Of a DNA stretch of 64,000 bases, positions 26,978-35,010 are shown piece after piece. The position numbers were made by a program, and so were the translations under genes. Each line of letters opens with the position of its first letter. The stretch's first letter is position 1. Under the pieces are notes generated by a model. The model did no database searches and was not told the origin of the DNA. It saw only the letters and a list, made by a program, of their open reading frames with translations. This DNA is from Planctomycetota bacterium (lineage in GTDB: Bacteria > Planctomycetota > Phycisphaerae > Phycisphaerales > SM1A02), in assembly GCA_021414025.1 (NCBI GenBank), contig JAIOPG010000004.1, forward strand, positions 1 to 64,000, read 5' to 3'.

Positions 26978-27334
26978 CTAATCGAGCTCGGCGAGCCGGG
27001 CACGGACCAGATCCTTCACCAGCTTTCGATCGAATTTCCAGTCGACCGGTACCTGAAAGCAGTTCGCCATGACGACAAATTTCCCCAGCCGCGCCTTGAA
27101 GTCCTTCAGGACATGAGGGCTCCACGGCGCAAAGGTCAGGTGGTTCTTGTAGGCGCACACGCCGACGATGTACTCGCCGTTCCGGTGGATCATCGGCACG
27201 TTCCAGGCGATCTTGGACTCCAGCTTGGGAAATTCGCCAAGGATGAAATCAATCACGGACTTGAGGGTCTTGGCTTTCGTCGGGTCCACCGAGGCCAAAT
27301 ACTCTTCGACGGTTTTGAATTTTGGGGAACTCAT
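26978..27334 (-). CDS. DUF1801 (YdhG-like) protein
   Basis: A 118-residue protein from ATG 27334 (MSSPKFKTVEEYLASVD). The DUF1801 pattern appears as ESKIAWNVPMIHRNGEYIVGV and FAPWSPHVLKDF. Some members bind iron or act as frataxin-like chaperones; role here unknown. It lies 25 bases downstream of the YdeI-like gene. Confidence 0.88.
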   Translation of the reverse strand: MSSPKFKTVEEYLASVDPTKAKTLKSVIDFILGEFPKLESKIAWNVPMIHRNGEYIVGVCAYKNHLTFAPWSPHVLKDFKARLGKFVVMANCFQVPVDWKFDRKLVKDLVRARLAELD

Positions 27335-27359
27335 GGCTTCGGTCAGAGTTTGAAAGACA

Positions 27360-27794
27360 TCAGGGGCGTCGCTTTCCGGCCGCAAGCATGCCGCAGGCCT
27401 TCTCGATCCGGCGTCGGTGTTTCTCCGGTTCCTTGTCCGAGTCCATCCAAGCGATGAAGTCCCGCCGCTCATTCGGCGTGAGATCGCTCCAATGGGCTTT
27501 CGCCTTGGGGGCGGCCGCGAGGGCGGTGAAAAGATCAAAGGACACGATGGAATAGCAGCAGGGGCGGCGCTTTCCGGCAGCAAGCATCGAGCAGGCCTTC
27601 TCGATCCGGCGCGTGCGAGTCTCGGATTGCTTGGCCGACTCCATCCAGGTCACAAAATCCCGCCGCGCAATCGGTGTGAGGTCCTTCCACTGGGCCTTCG
27701 CCTTCGGGGCAGCCGCGAGTGCCGTGCGAAATGCCGTCGGCACTTTTGGCTCCGGCTCAACCGACGACGGTGGCAGTGTGGATCGCTTGTTCAT
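27360..27794 (-). CDS. YdeI/OmpD-associated family protein with internal tandem duplication
   Basis: A 144-residue protein from the ATG at 27794. Two near-copies of one segment occur in tandem: TALAAAPKAKAQWKDLTP..RRDFVTWMES...RRIEKACSMLAAGKRRP and TALAAAPKAKAHWSDLTP..RRDFIAWMDS...RRIEKACGMLAAGKRRP. The motif is the helical C-terminal part of YdeI/OmpD-associated proteins. A linker CCYSIVSFDLF joins them. The duplication is recent-looking. Function is unknown; E. coli YdeI affects resistance to cationic peptides. Confidence 0.85.
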   Translation of the reverse strand: MNKRSTLPPSSVEPEPKVPTAFRTALAAAPKAKAQWKDLTPIARRDFVTWMESAKQSETRTRRIEKACSMLAAGKRRPCCYSIVSFDLFTALAAAPKAKAHWSDLTPNERRDFIAWMDSDKEPEKHRRRIEKACGMLAAGKRRP

Positions 27795-27830
27795 GCCATT
27801 TCGCGTTTGGAAAATAGTACACAGCGGCAA

Positions 27831-28475
27831 TCATCCGGCGGCCTTGTCATTCCTCTTCACGTGCAAGGCGCCGTCTTGCGACAGAAGGCTCGGGATGGCC
27901 GCCTCCAAGGATTGCCAGATGGCGTGCGCCTTGGGTTGCGGACTGACCTTGATGCACACAATGGAACTCCCATCGGTTACGGCGACTGTGTCGATCACAA
28001 TGCGCAGGTCGATCGGCTTGAAGGTGGCAAAGGCGTCAATGAGGTGCATCTGCGCCTCGAAATGATTCGGCGCGGTGCGCACCACCTCGACTCGCGCCGG
28101 GGTGCCGCTGATGTCCTTGTTCTTGCCGGCGGCAAACGAAGCCATCAGCCCGTTGTAATACTTCTCCAGGAGCTCGTCGATTCGCGCTGCGTCTGGCGCG
28201 GACTCGTTGATCCGCATCACGAAGGCGTACGACCAGAAATTCTCGGAGCTCGGATCACGCCACCCAGGCGCGAAGAGCAGCGACTCACTACCGGTCGGCA
28301 GATCCGGCGCAAACCCGGGCGGCAGCGGGAAAGTCTCGGCCTGCCAACCTTCGAGCGAGACTGCGTTGGCAGTGGACTCCCGCGCCGACTCACCGTCGGG
28401 ACTCTTGTCCTGACGGGCGGCACACGCGGAAAGCGCGGCGATGAGGGTCAAGGCGATGCAGGTTTGGAGTCGCAT
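27831..28475 (-). CDS. Lipoprotein of unknown function
   Basis: A 214-residue product from the ATG at 28475, with signal and lipobox LSAC (MRLQTCIALTLIAALSAC). The mature part has ESFWSYAF-like strands and no motif I recognise. It overlaps the DUF2721 gene by 28 bases. Confidence 0.7.
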   Translation of the reverse strand: MRLQTCIALTLIAALSACAARQDKSPDGESARESTANAVSLEGWQAETFPLPPGFAPDLPTGSESLLFAPGWRDPSSENFWSYAFVMRINESAPDAARIDELLEKYYNGLMASFAAGKNKDISGTPARVEVVRTAPNHFEAQMHLIDAFATFKPIDLRIVIDTVAVTDGSSIVCIKVSPQPKAHAIWQSLEAAIPSLLSQDGALHVKRNDKAAG

Positions 28476-28948
28476 GGTTTGGTCGTGTCCGTCTTCAACT
28501 TGATGCGCACATTCCGGGTGGCGAAGTGCACTTCGCGAAGAAAATACGTCAGGCCGACGACCAGCGCGACGGTCGAGCCTGTGAATACGACTCCTTCGAG
28601 CCACTTCAGCGGCAGGCTGAAGAAGACTTCCACGAAAATCAGAACGACCACCATGCAGACGAGAAGGGCCGCAAGCGTGCAGGCCGTGATCGCCACGCTC
28701 GCCAGGTGGCGACGCCGCTCCAGGATGCGAAGCTCGTCGGCGCAGTCGCGCGGCGAAAGGGCGAGGCTCTCGCGCGGCGATTCCGTCAGGTAGCGGCCCC
28801 GGTCGATGATGCGACTGAGCCTTCCGGTCAGCACATTGAGAATGCCTGCGATGCCCGTGAGCAGGAACACGGGCGCCAGTGCGAGCTGAATGGCCTGGGC
28901 GCCGTCCTTTGAAACCCCGATCTCAGCCAGAAGAATGGAAAACTGCAT
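28448..28948 (-). CDS. DUF2721 family membrane protein
   Basis: A 166-residue protein from the ATG at 28948. It begins MQFSILLAEIGVSKDGAQAI and has FLLTGIAGILNVLTGRLSRIIDR, a DUF2721 hallmark: an N-terminal helix, a basic linker and two further helices. Function unknown. Confidence 0.88.
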   Translation of the reverse strand: MQFSILLAEIGVSKDGAQAIQLALAPVFLLTGIAGILNVLTGRLSRIIDRGRYLTESPRESLALSPRDCADELRILERRRHLASVAITACTLAALLVCMVVVLIFVEVFFSLPLKWLEGVVFTGSTVALVVGLTYFLREVHFATRNVRIKLKTDTTKPCDSKPASP

Positions 28949-28964
28949 GCTTACCTTTCGGGCA

Positions 28965-29576
28965 TTAATCCGTTGGCGGGCCACAAATTCCGGTCGTGAC
29001 GGCGCCGGCACGCTCGTAGTTCATGACAATCACGCCATTCGAACCAACGATGCTTTCCGTCACCTTGAACGCCGCCGGAATCGTGCCTTTGGCAAAGAGC
29101 CGCTTCCCATCGCCCAGCGTGATCGGATAGATCATCAGCCAGAACGCGTCGACCAGATCATGCTTGATGAGCGTCTGAACAAAGTTGCCGCTTCCCCACA
29201 CATGCAGATCGGGTCCTTGCTGCTGCTTGAGCTTGGCGACTTTCTCCTTGATGTCTCTATTCAAAAACACGGAGGGCTTCCATTCGTGGGAAGTCAAGGT
29301 GTTCGAGGCGACGTACTTGGTTGCCTTGATGATTTCCGGCCAGTATTCAGCATGATGCGGCCAGTAGGCCGCCCACGCCTCGAAGGTCTTGCGCCCCAGC
29401 AACACGTCGAACGGCATCGTCATCTTCTTTCGCAGGGCCGCTTCAATGACCTCGTCGGAATAGGGCGCCGCCCATCCGCCAAGGGAGAAGCCGTCGCTGG
29501 TGTCCTCGTCAGGTCCGCCTGCGGCCTGAATGACGCCATCAAGGGTGATGTGTTCGAACACAGTGAGTTTTCTCAT
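28965..29576 (-). CDS. Dihydrofolate reductase/RibD C-terminal-like protein
   Basis: A 203-residue protein starting MRKLTVFEHITLDGVIQAA. The NADPH-binding core shows DVLLGRKTFEAWAAYWP, and HVWGSGNFVQTLIKHDLVDAFWLMIYPITLGDGKRLF. These are the marks of the DHFR-like family related to RibD reductase and YyaP/YwjB. It is not a housekeeping folate enzyme; the substrate is unknown. It lies 19 bases downstream of the DJ-1-like gene. Confidence 0.9.
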   Translation of the reverse strand: MRKLTVFEHITLDGVIQAAGGPDEDTSDGFSLGGWAAPYSDEVIEAALRKKMTMPFDVLLGRKTFEAWAAYWPHHAEYWPEIIKATKYVASNTLTSHEWKPSVFLNRDIKEKVAKLKQQQGPDLHVWGSGNFVQTLIKHDLVDAFWLMIYPITLGDGKRLFAKGTIPAAFKVTESIVGSNGVIVMNYERAGAVTTGICGPPTD

Positions 29577-29595
29577 GACCGCGTTTCTCCGGGGG

Positions 29596-30222
29596 CTAGG
29601 CGTCCTTGGTGTAGGCCGGCGCCGATGGGTGCGTGTTGTGGATCGTCCCGTACCGCTTGGTGGACGGGTAGTACTCGGATTCAAACTGGACTTTTGCGGC
29701 AGCTTCTTCACCCGCGACCGCAGCAATGAATGCCAGGGTAAGGTCGATGCCCGCGGAGACGCCCGCCGCTGTCCAAACGTTTCCATCTCGGACGAAGCGC
29801 TCCTCGACGACCGTCACGTTCCCAAGCGCCCGCAGTCGATCAAGAGAACCCCAATGCGTTGTCGCCTTCTTGCCGGCGAGGAGACCCGCGGCATGCAGGA
29901 CGAAGGAGCCGGTGCAGACCGAGAGCACCGCTTTGCAAGCCTTGCCGCGCGTGGCCACAAAGTCAAGGAGCGTGGCGTTGGTGACCTCGGTCCGTGTTCC
30001 CTGGCCGCCCGGCACAAGCAGGTAGTCAAGCGGTGGGCACTCATCGAACGACACGTGCGGATTGATGGAAAGTCCCTTGGCGCATGTGATCGGCGCCGCG
30101 TGCTCCGCTACCACGAGGCACTTCGGTCCCTCTGCGACCTGGTGCCACATCGCGAGCATCTCCCAGGGCCCAACAAAGTCGAGTTCCTCGGCCTGGGGAA
30201 AGATGATTATTCCGAAGGTCAT
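29596..30222 (-). CDS. DJ-1/PfpI family protein (isonitrile hydratase-like)
   Basis: A 208-residue single-domain DJ-1 protein. It starts MTFGIIIFPQAEELDFVGPWEML and carries the nucleophile elbow SVCTGSFVLHAAGLLAGKKATTHW with the reactive Cys and His, the pattern of isonitrile hydratase InhA and of AraC-type regulator N-domains. No DNA-binding domain follows, so it is an enzyme or chaperone type. Confidence 0.9.
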   Translation of the reverse strand: MTFGIIIFPQAEELDFVGPWEMLAMWHQVAEGPKCLVVAEHAAPITCAKGLSINPHVSFDECPPLDYLLVPGGQGTRTEVTNATLLDFVATRGKACKAVLSVCTGSFVLHAAGLLAGKKATTHWGSLDRLRALGNVTVVEERFVRDGNVWTAAGVSAGIDLTLAFIAAVAGEEAAAKVQFESEYYPSTKRYGTIHNTHPSAPAYTKDA

Positions 30223-30232
30223 GATGTTGACG

Positions 30233-30793
30233 CTACGCCTTCGGCCACATCATTGAGAAGATGAGCCCAGTGGCCAGGGCGTAGAGCAGCGAGTCCACGG
30301 CGCTCTTGAAGGTCGTCGACCACTTGCGGTCGTACCAGATCGACATCGGGAATGCGCCCATCGCGTAGGTCAGGAACGAGATGACGGCGACATGGTGGAA
30401 GACCGCGTGCGTGTTGCCGCCGGGAGGCACGATCGTTCCGACGACCAGCGCCATGCACGCCGAGACCACTACGGTGAAGAGCAGCCACAGTCCCATGATC
30501 TTGCCGATCTTCCACGGTCCGTTGGGAACAACGGTCATCCACATCACCGGGCCCGCGTCGCGCTTGCCGTCGTATTCCGGCGATTTCATGTAGTCGCCCG
30601 TGCCGGGATGCGGCACCGTGTAGTCGTTGGGCGGAATGTTGAACGGGCGCAGCGCCTTCATCACGCCGTCCTCGTCGGGAAGCCTGACGTAGTCGCCCTT
30701 GTGCCAGGGCAACATGTGAATGACCATGGTGAGCACGAAGACGGCGACGGCGGAGAGGGCGATCGGCAGCAGCAACGACATGAATGGAGTCAT
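30233..30793 (-). CDS. Membrane protein of unknown function
   Basis: A 186-residue protein with a helix at 7-27, a soluble Pro-rich loop (about 30-95) and three more helices (about 98-118, 130-148, 165-183). I recognise no family with certainty. It sits 10 bases upstream of the DJ-1 gene. Confidence 0.7.
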   Translation of the reverse strand: MTPFMSLLLPIALSAVAVFVLTMVIHMLPWHKGDYVRLPDEDGVMKALRPFNIPPNDYTVPHPGTGDYMKSPEYDGKRDAGPVMWMTVVPNGPWKIGKIMGLWLLFTVVVSACMALVVGTIVPPGGNTHAVFHHVAVISFLTYAMGAFPMSIWYDRKWSTTFKSAVDSLLYALATGLIFSMMWPKA

Positions 30794-30817
30794 GGGTGCC
30801 TCGATTCTAATGGCTTG

Positions 30818-31570
30818 CTACGGCTTGGTCGCGGCCACCACGCGAAGCGCGAAGGCGTACCAGAAGCGAACGCCAAGCGGTCGGCTTTCGGAGATCTCCA
30901 ACCCGCAGGCCTCCAGCTCGCTGGCATACGCGCGCGAGCGCATTCGGATGTCGGCGATCATCAGCTTGCCGCCCGGCTTGAGCACCCGGGCCGCTTCGCG
31001 CAGTGCCTGTGCGCGACCATCGGAGCCGGGCACGTTGTGAATCGCCAGCGAGCTGACCACCACGTCGAACGAGCCGTCGTCGAAGGGCAGCGTGCGCATG
31101 TCGGCGGTGCGAAGCTCGACCCGATCGGACACGCCTTCGAGAACCGCGTTGCGGCGGGTGACCTGATCGGCATTGCCCGATTGATCCATCTTGCTCCAGA
31201 TGTCCACGCCGACGGCCTGTCCACGGGGCAGGCGCTGGGCCGCCATCAGCAGCACTGCGCCGCGGCCGCAGCCGATGTCGAGCAACCGTTCGTCACCATT
31301 GAGCTCGAGCCGATCGAGCAACTCAGCCCAGACGGCAAATTTGCCCGCGCGGGTGAAGTAGATGTAGATGCCCGCGAAGAGAAGCAGCAAGAGTCCCTCC
31401 AGGCCCATCGCGACGGTCTTGAACCGGGAGTGCTGCGTCGCCGCGTCATCATCGCCCCACAGCCCCCACACCGATAGAGCGAGCAGGCAGGTGCCGAAAA
31501 GGATCAATAGGAGCGGAGCGATTGGTGCGTCAATGCCGTAGGCGCCGCGACGAGCTGGGGTGGAACTCAT
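30818..31570 (-). CDS. Membrane-anchored SAM-dependent methyltransferase
   Basis: A 250-residue protein from the ATG at 31570. Two helices (about 15-38 and 53-72) precede a class I methyltransferase core: LLDIGCGRGAVLL (SAM loop), GVDIWSK, ADMRTLPFDDGSFDVVVSSLAIHNV and LKPGGKLMIAD. The order matches the UbiE-like Methyltransf_11 group; the substrate is probably a membrane lipid or quinone-like compound. Confidence 0.88.
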   Translation of the reverse strand: MSSTPARRGAYGIDAPIAPLLLILFGTCLLALSVWGLWGDDDAATQHSRFKTVAMGLEGLLLLLFAGIYIYFTRAGKFAVWAELLDRLELNGDERLLDIGCGRGAVLLMAAQRLPRGQAVGVDIWSKMDQSGNADQVTRRNAVLEGVSDRVELRTADMRTLPFDDGSFDVVVSSLAIHNVPGSDGRAQALREAARVLKPGGKLMIADIRMRSRAYASELEACGLEISESRPLGVRFWYAFALRVVAATKP

Positions 31571-31599
31571 GGTTTCAGTACCTCGATGTCCGCAGAAAA

Positions 31600-31878
31600 C
31601 TAAGCCATGCCATTCTTTCGCGTCGGTTTGAGAGAGTAGTCGGGACGCAATTTCTGATAGAGAAACTCTGGCGCGAAATCGGCGCCGTTGGGCCAAACAA
31701 TAGTCCCGAGTTCGTTGTTCAGCACGAACTCCACGAATCGAGCCTTGTCTTTCAATGGCTCGAACACTTCGCCCCACAGTTCGCTTTCAAGTTCGACCTC
31801 GCCTTCCACGCCATTGGCGAACTTCAGCCAAATGCGGTAGTCGCGCCGGTATTGGGCTTCTCGCAATTGTGGCAGCAT
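31600..31878 (-). CDS. DUF2442 protein
   Basis: A 92-residue protein with YRIWLKFANGVEGEVELE and the signature GTIVWPNGADFAPEFLY. DUF2442 genes often occur next to DUF4160 or other small partners in toxin-antitoxin-like modules. Here the neighbour is DUF2283, four bases upstream. Confidence 0.92.
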   Translation of the reverse strand: MLPQLREAQYRRDYRIWLKFANGVEGEVELESELWGEVFEPLKDKARFVEFVLNNELGTIVWPNGADFAPEFLYQKLRPDYSLKPTRKNGMA

Positions 31879-31882
31879 GGAA

Positions 31883-32080
31883 TTAAGCGGCCTCTGTCTC
31901 GTATGAAAAATCCAGCTTGCCGCTTCCTTGTTTCACATGCTCGATGGTCAGAGCGATGACCTTGCCCTGTGCGTCCAGCTCCAACATCACATTCTCATTG
32001 AGTTCCTTGGTCTGCGATGGCTTCTCATCCTTCAGTTGGATGTAGAGGGTGTCTGTGTCTTCGAAATGGATGATCTTCAT
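31883..32080 (-). CDS. DUF2283 protein
   Basis: A 65-residue protein from the ATG at 32080, with AAAGGA eight bases before the start. FEDTDTLYIQLKD and ENVMLELDAQGKVIALTIEH define DUF2283. Such proteins are often found beside DUF4258 or DUF2442 and may be antitoxins. It diverges from a DUF433 gene. Confidence 0.92.
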   Translation of the reverse strand: MKIIHFEDTDTLYIQLKDEKPSQTKELNENVMLELDAQGKVIALTIEHVKQGSGKLDFSYETEAA

Positions 32081-32139
32081 AAAATGTGTCCTTTGATTCG
32101 CATTTCGAACAGATTCTATCGTTCTCTTGTTCTTCAAAT

Positions 32140-32175
32140 TTGGACTGCACCAAAACTTCTGTTAATTTTGCATCG
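32140..32175 (+). promoter_or_regulatory. Promoter for a leaderless DUF433 message
   Basis: TTGGAC at 32140-32145 and TAATTT at 32163-32168 are 17 bases apart. The expected start point, seven bases after the -10 box, coincides with the G of the GTG at 32175. There is no ribosome site. Confidence 0.7.
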
Positions 32176-32375
32176 TGAGCGATGTCATCCAAGTTGACTC
32201 CAATGTTCTTGGCGGAACCCCGGTTTTTCAGGGGACTCGTGTTCCTATTCAAAACCTCTTCGACTACATCGAAGGGAACGAGACCATCGACGAGTTCCTG
32301 ACCGATTTTCCAACGGTCACCAAAGATCAGGTGATGCAACTTCTCGAGCAGCATAAAACCATCACTGAAATCTGA
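32175..32375 (+). CDS. DUF433 family antitoxin-like protein
   Basis: A 66-residue protein with a GTG start. VDSNVLGGTPVFQGTRVPIQNLFDYIE and TDFPTVTKDQVMQLLE are the DUF433 hallmarks; the family has a VapB-like helix-turn-helix and usually pairs with a PIN-like DUF5615 toxin. No toxin follows: the next gene is convergent at 32388. The antitoxin may be orphaned or may pair with the divergent DUF2283/DUF2442 genes. Confidence 0.93.
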   Translation: MSDVIQVDSNVLGGTPVFQGTRVPIQNLFDYIEGNETIDEFLTDFPTVTKDQVMQLLEQHKTITEI

Positions 32376-32387
32376 AATGGCGCGGCC

Positions 32388-32876
32388 TTAGTTGTCCTCA
32401 AGAAGCTTTTTCTTTTGGGCTTCGAACTCAGCTTCGGTCAACACGCCTCGCTTGCGAAGATCGTCAAGTTTTATAAGTTCGGCGTAGACATCTTTGCTCT
32501 GGTTGGGGGGTACCGCGGCTGGCGGAGTCTCAATTCGCACATTCGGCACTGGTAACAACGCCGCCTTTTGTGCCTCGGGAGAGTCTTTGTCAACCAGGCG
32601 GAACTGATACTGAACAGTTGCAAAGTGTCCCGGCCAGGATGGAGACGTTTTCAACGTAATTGGAATGGCAACCTTGCCACGTTGTTGAGCAAACTGGGTT
32701 GCTTCCCCCAATACATCGGATGTCATTGATTCCGCGTTGCCAAAGACCCCGGCTTGGTCGACGCGGCTCAAGTAGTACGTGTTTGGCGCCACTTCCACAA
32801 TTTTAGGATTCGCGCATGCGACTAGGAATAGCGATGAAAGTAAGAAAGGGATGGTGCAACAATTTGACATAAGCAT
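32388..32876 (-). CDS. Lipoprotein with C-terminal SHOCT domain
   Basis: A 162-residue product from ATG 32876. The start MLMSNCCTIPFLLSSLFLVA and the Cys in VACANP give a lipoprotein signal. The middle is beta-rich. The last 35 residues (AELIKLDDLRKRGVLTEAEF...KKKLLED) form a SHOCT helix pair, usually an oligomerisation module. Function unknown. Confidence 0.8.
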   Translation of the reverse strand: MLMSNCCTIPFLLSSLFLVACANPKIVEVAPNTYYLSRVDQAGVFGNAESMTSDVLGEATQFAQQRGKVAIPITLKTSPSWPGHFATVQYQFRLVDKDSPEAQKAALLPVPNVRIETPPAAVPPNQSKDVYAELIKLDDLRKRGVLTEAEFEAQKKKLLEDN

Positions 32877-32967
32877 GGCTGCGGAGTTTAGGTTCCCTGT
32901 CAGTGTAACTCGCCCCGATTTCGTTCCGCTGTTGTATGAACTTCTTTTGCGAGTCGCAAGCCGGGCG

Positions 32968-33447
32968 TCACCGAAACGGAATCGTCGCGGCGCCCGGATC
33001 TTTCCCGACGCGGCCGATCGCGATGTCCGCCTTGAAATAATTCTCGCCGAGCATGGGGCTGCCCGCGGCGCGGCGCAGCATGGCCAGGTGGCCGACATGC
33101 GTCAGCGCGTCGGCGATCGGTCCCTGGAACAGTCGCTCCATCGGGCACGCGAGCGGCGCGTCCGACGCAAGCACGCCGTCGAGCCGGGCCAGCATGGCGA
33201 AGAAGCGGTCCGTCTCCTGCGGCCATGACAGCGGCGCCGCCGTCTGCCACTTGGGCGATCCCGTCGCGAGATTGGCCGCCCAATCGAGCAGGTCGCCCAT
33301 GTGCGCGAGGACCGCGCCGGCGGTGCGGGTGGAGTCCGTGGCGCGGAAGTCGGAGAACCCGGGCGGGGCATTTTCGCAGACGCGACCAGCGCGGTAAGCC
33401 AGCGTGGCGAGCGTGTGGCGGAGGAATGTTTGAGTGGGGTCGGTCAC
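32968..33447 (-). CDS. DinB-like four-helix protein
   Basis: A 159-residue protein. AGAVLAHMGDLLDWAANLATG and the ADALTHVGHLAMLRRAAG segment provide the three His positions of DinB-like metal-binding four-helix bundles, related to mycothiol or bacillithiol transferases. It is three bases downstream of a Cys/His-rich protein gene. Confidence 0.75.
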   Translation of the reverse strand: MTDPTQTFLRHTLATLAYRAGRVCENAPPGFSDFRATDSTRTAGAVLAHMGDLLDWAANLATGSPKWQTAAPLSWPQETDRFFAMLARLDGVLASDAPLACPMERLFQGPIADALTHVGHLAMLRRAAGSPMLGENYFKADIAIGRVGKDPGAATIPFR

Positions 33448-33450
33448 GGA

Positions 33451-33990
33451 TCAACGAGATGTCATGTACTGCAAGCGGAAATCAAGTGGTATTTCCGCGT
33501 CGCAGTGATTCCAGAATTCCACTGGATCTGTGCCAGGAAGATATTTGGTTACAAAGTCGCAGACTTCTTGTTTCATCGTGGAAAGGATGTCGTTCGGTAG
33601 CAGGGCAAAGTGTTCCTTTGCGATTCCTTTGCCTCGGCTATTACCCGTGGCGATTATTTGAAAGATGGCGCCGGGATGGATGTGATACCGGCAGGCTCCG
33701 GGACAATCGCCGCACCACTTTGGATATCGCGTGAGTTCGCTGAATGCGGCGTACTGGTCCCGAAAGTGCGTGAAGCAAACTTGATCCGCCAGGGTTGTCA
33801 GGAACAGGCTGGCTGCAAAAAGAAGGCGGCGTTCCTCGGGCCAAGCATGCACGATTGGATTGTCATGGCCAATCATGCGTGGCTGAATCATGGCCACGCC
33901 TTTGGAGTGTTCGTGCATCGGCGGCAAGGCGGCGTACGCCTTCGCCAAGTCAGCGCGAAACTCGTGGTTGTAGTACTCCGAGAACTGCAT
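33451..33990 (-). CDS. Hypothetical protein, Cys/His-rich centre
   Basis: A 179-residue protein from ATG 33990 (MQFSEYYNHEFRADLAKAYA). A cluster CGDCPGACRYHIHPG could bind metal. No family recognised. No signal or membrane segment. It is coupled by spacing to the DinB-like gene and to the DUF6404 gene. Confidence 0.65.
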   Translation of the reverse strand: MQFSEYYNHEFRADLAKAYAALPPMHEHSKGVAMIQPRMIGHDNPIVHAWPEERRLLFAASLFLTTLADQVCFTHFRDQYAAFSELTRYPKWCGDCPGACRYHIHPGAIFQIIATGNSRGKGIAKEHFALLPNDILSTMKQEVCDFVTKYLPGTDPVEFWNHCDAEIPLDFRLQYMTSR

Positions 33991-34000
33991 GTTTGAAATC

Positions 34001-34396
34001 TTATCTGCTGTTGGGTAATGATTCGGAAGGACCATCGGCGGGATTGAAATCCTGCCATGACGGCAAACCATGCTTGAGCTTGCCGTATGAGTAAATACTG
34101 GCCATGCAGAGACCAAACAGGACGCCCGCGGCTACTGCTGCGATTCCAAGGATGTCAAGTTGCATCCATCGGTGATACCACCAACTCATTTCCAACCCAA
34201 ACAACACGCCCCAACCAACTCCGAAGAACACACCCATGAGAATCGCGTTTCCCAAAAATGTTCCCAAGTGTGGAGGCGGCGCGTCGAAGCCAAGACGCCA
34301 TAGGAGCCGTGTCAGCGGCGGAGCGTAATTGCTGCGCCGCATGCCAGTTGCGGCGAGAAGCCGGAGTGCTGCATCGCGTTTTGCATTCGTATTCAT
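34001..34396 (-). CDS. DUF6404 family membrane protein
   Basis: A 131-residue protein. The start KRDAALRLLAATGMRRSNYAPPL.RLLWRLGFDAPPPH is the pattern I associate with DUF6404. Two helices follow at about 45-65 and 80-100. Function unknown. Confidence 0.78.
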   Translation of the reverse strand: MNTNAKRDAALRLLAATGMRRSNYAPPLTRLLWRLGFDAPPPHLGTFLGNAILMGVFFGVGWGVLFGLEMSWWYHRWMQLDILGIAAVAAGVLFGLCMASIYSYGKLKHGLPSWQDFNPADGPSESLPNSR

Positions 34397-34438
34397 GGCT
34401 TACCCATAACAGTCTAACTCAGTGATCACGCGGAAATG

Positions 34439-34939
34439 TCAGGAGCCCGTCGTCTGTTGACGTTCCCAGGTCAACACATCACCTTCCGGCAGGTCCTTGA
34501 CTCCAAGCTGCCGCAGCAGGTAGCGCAGCTGCGCACGGTGATGCATGCTGTGCGTGATGATGTGAGCGATCGCACCGCCATAGGTCTTCTCGGTGGGCGG
34601 TTGGTCCAGTGTGTCCAGCCAGCGTTCGTCCCAGGCGCCGCGAGTGGAAACGCCTCTGGCGACTTTCGCGAGCCGATCCGCGGCAAGATCGAGTCGCTTG
34701 CTGAAATGCGACATCGATTGTTCGTGGTTCGGCACGGCCGGACTCGGCACTTCCACGCCCGCCATCAGGGCGGACCACGCCTCCATGTTGAAGATAATGT
34801 GCTGCAAAGTCGCGCGGATGGACCGGTGCCCGATATCAAATTGACGGTCGAGTTGCTCATCTGACAATTCGCCGCAGCGCTCGATCAACTGGCGCGTCGT
34901 CCATGCGTCGTGTCCGAGCAGACGGTCCAGAAGATCCAT
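34439..34939 (-). CDS. DinB superfamily protein
   Basis: A 166-residue protein from the ATG at 34939 (MDLLDRLLGHDAWTTRQLI). The metal-site histidines lie in LGHDAW, TLQHIIFNMEAW and the H-S-M-H-H-R-A-Q-L motif, classic for DinB/YfiT-like metalloproteins. Their reactions usually involve thiol transfer or damage response. It closes the leftward accessory run. Confidence 0.9.
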   Translation of the reverse strand: MDLLDRLLGHDAWTTRQLIERCGELSDEQLDRQFDIGHRSIRATLQHIIFNMEAWSALMAGVEVPSPAVPNHEQSMSHFSKRLDLAADRLAKVARGVSTRGAWDERWLDTLDQPPTEKTYGGAIAHIITHSMHHRAQLRYLLRQLGVKDLPEGDVLTWERQQTTGS

Positions 34940-35010
34940 GTCGTGCATCCTACGAGTGGTCGAACCCCGGGTCGTGGGGCAGTCTAGAACGCTCCGCAAG
35001 CAATGATGGG

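Noticed and set aside
12877-34939. Superintegron cassette array
   Set aside because: Gene content looks similar, but no integrase is present, many genes overlap or abut, and I find no repeating attC-like paired core sites in the spacers.
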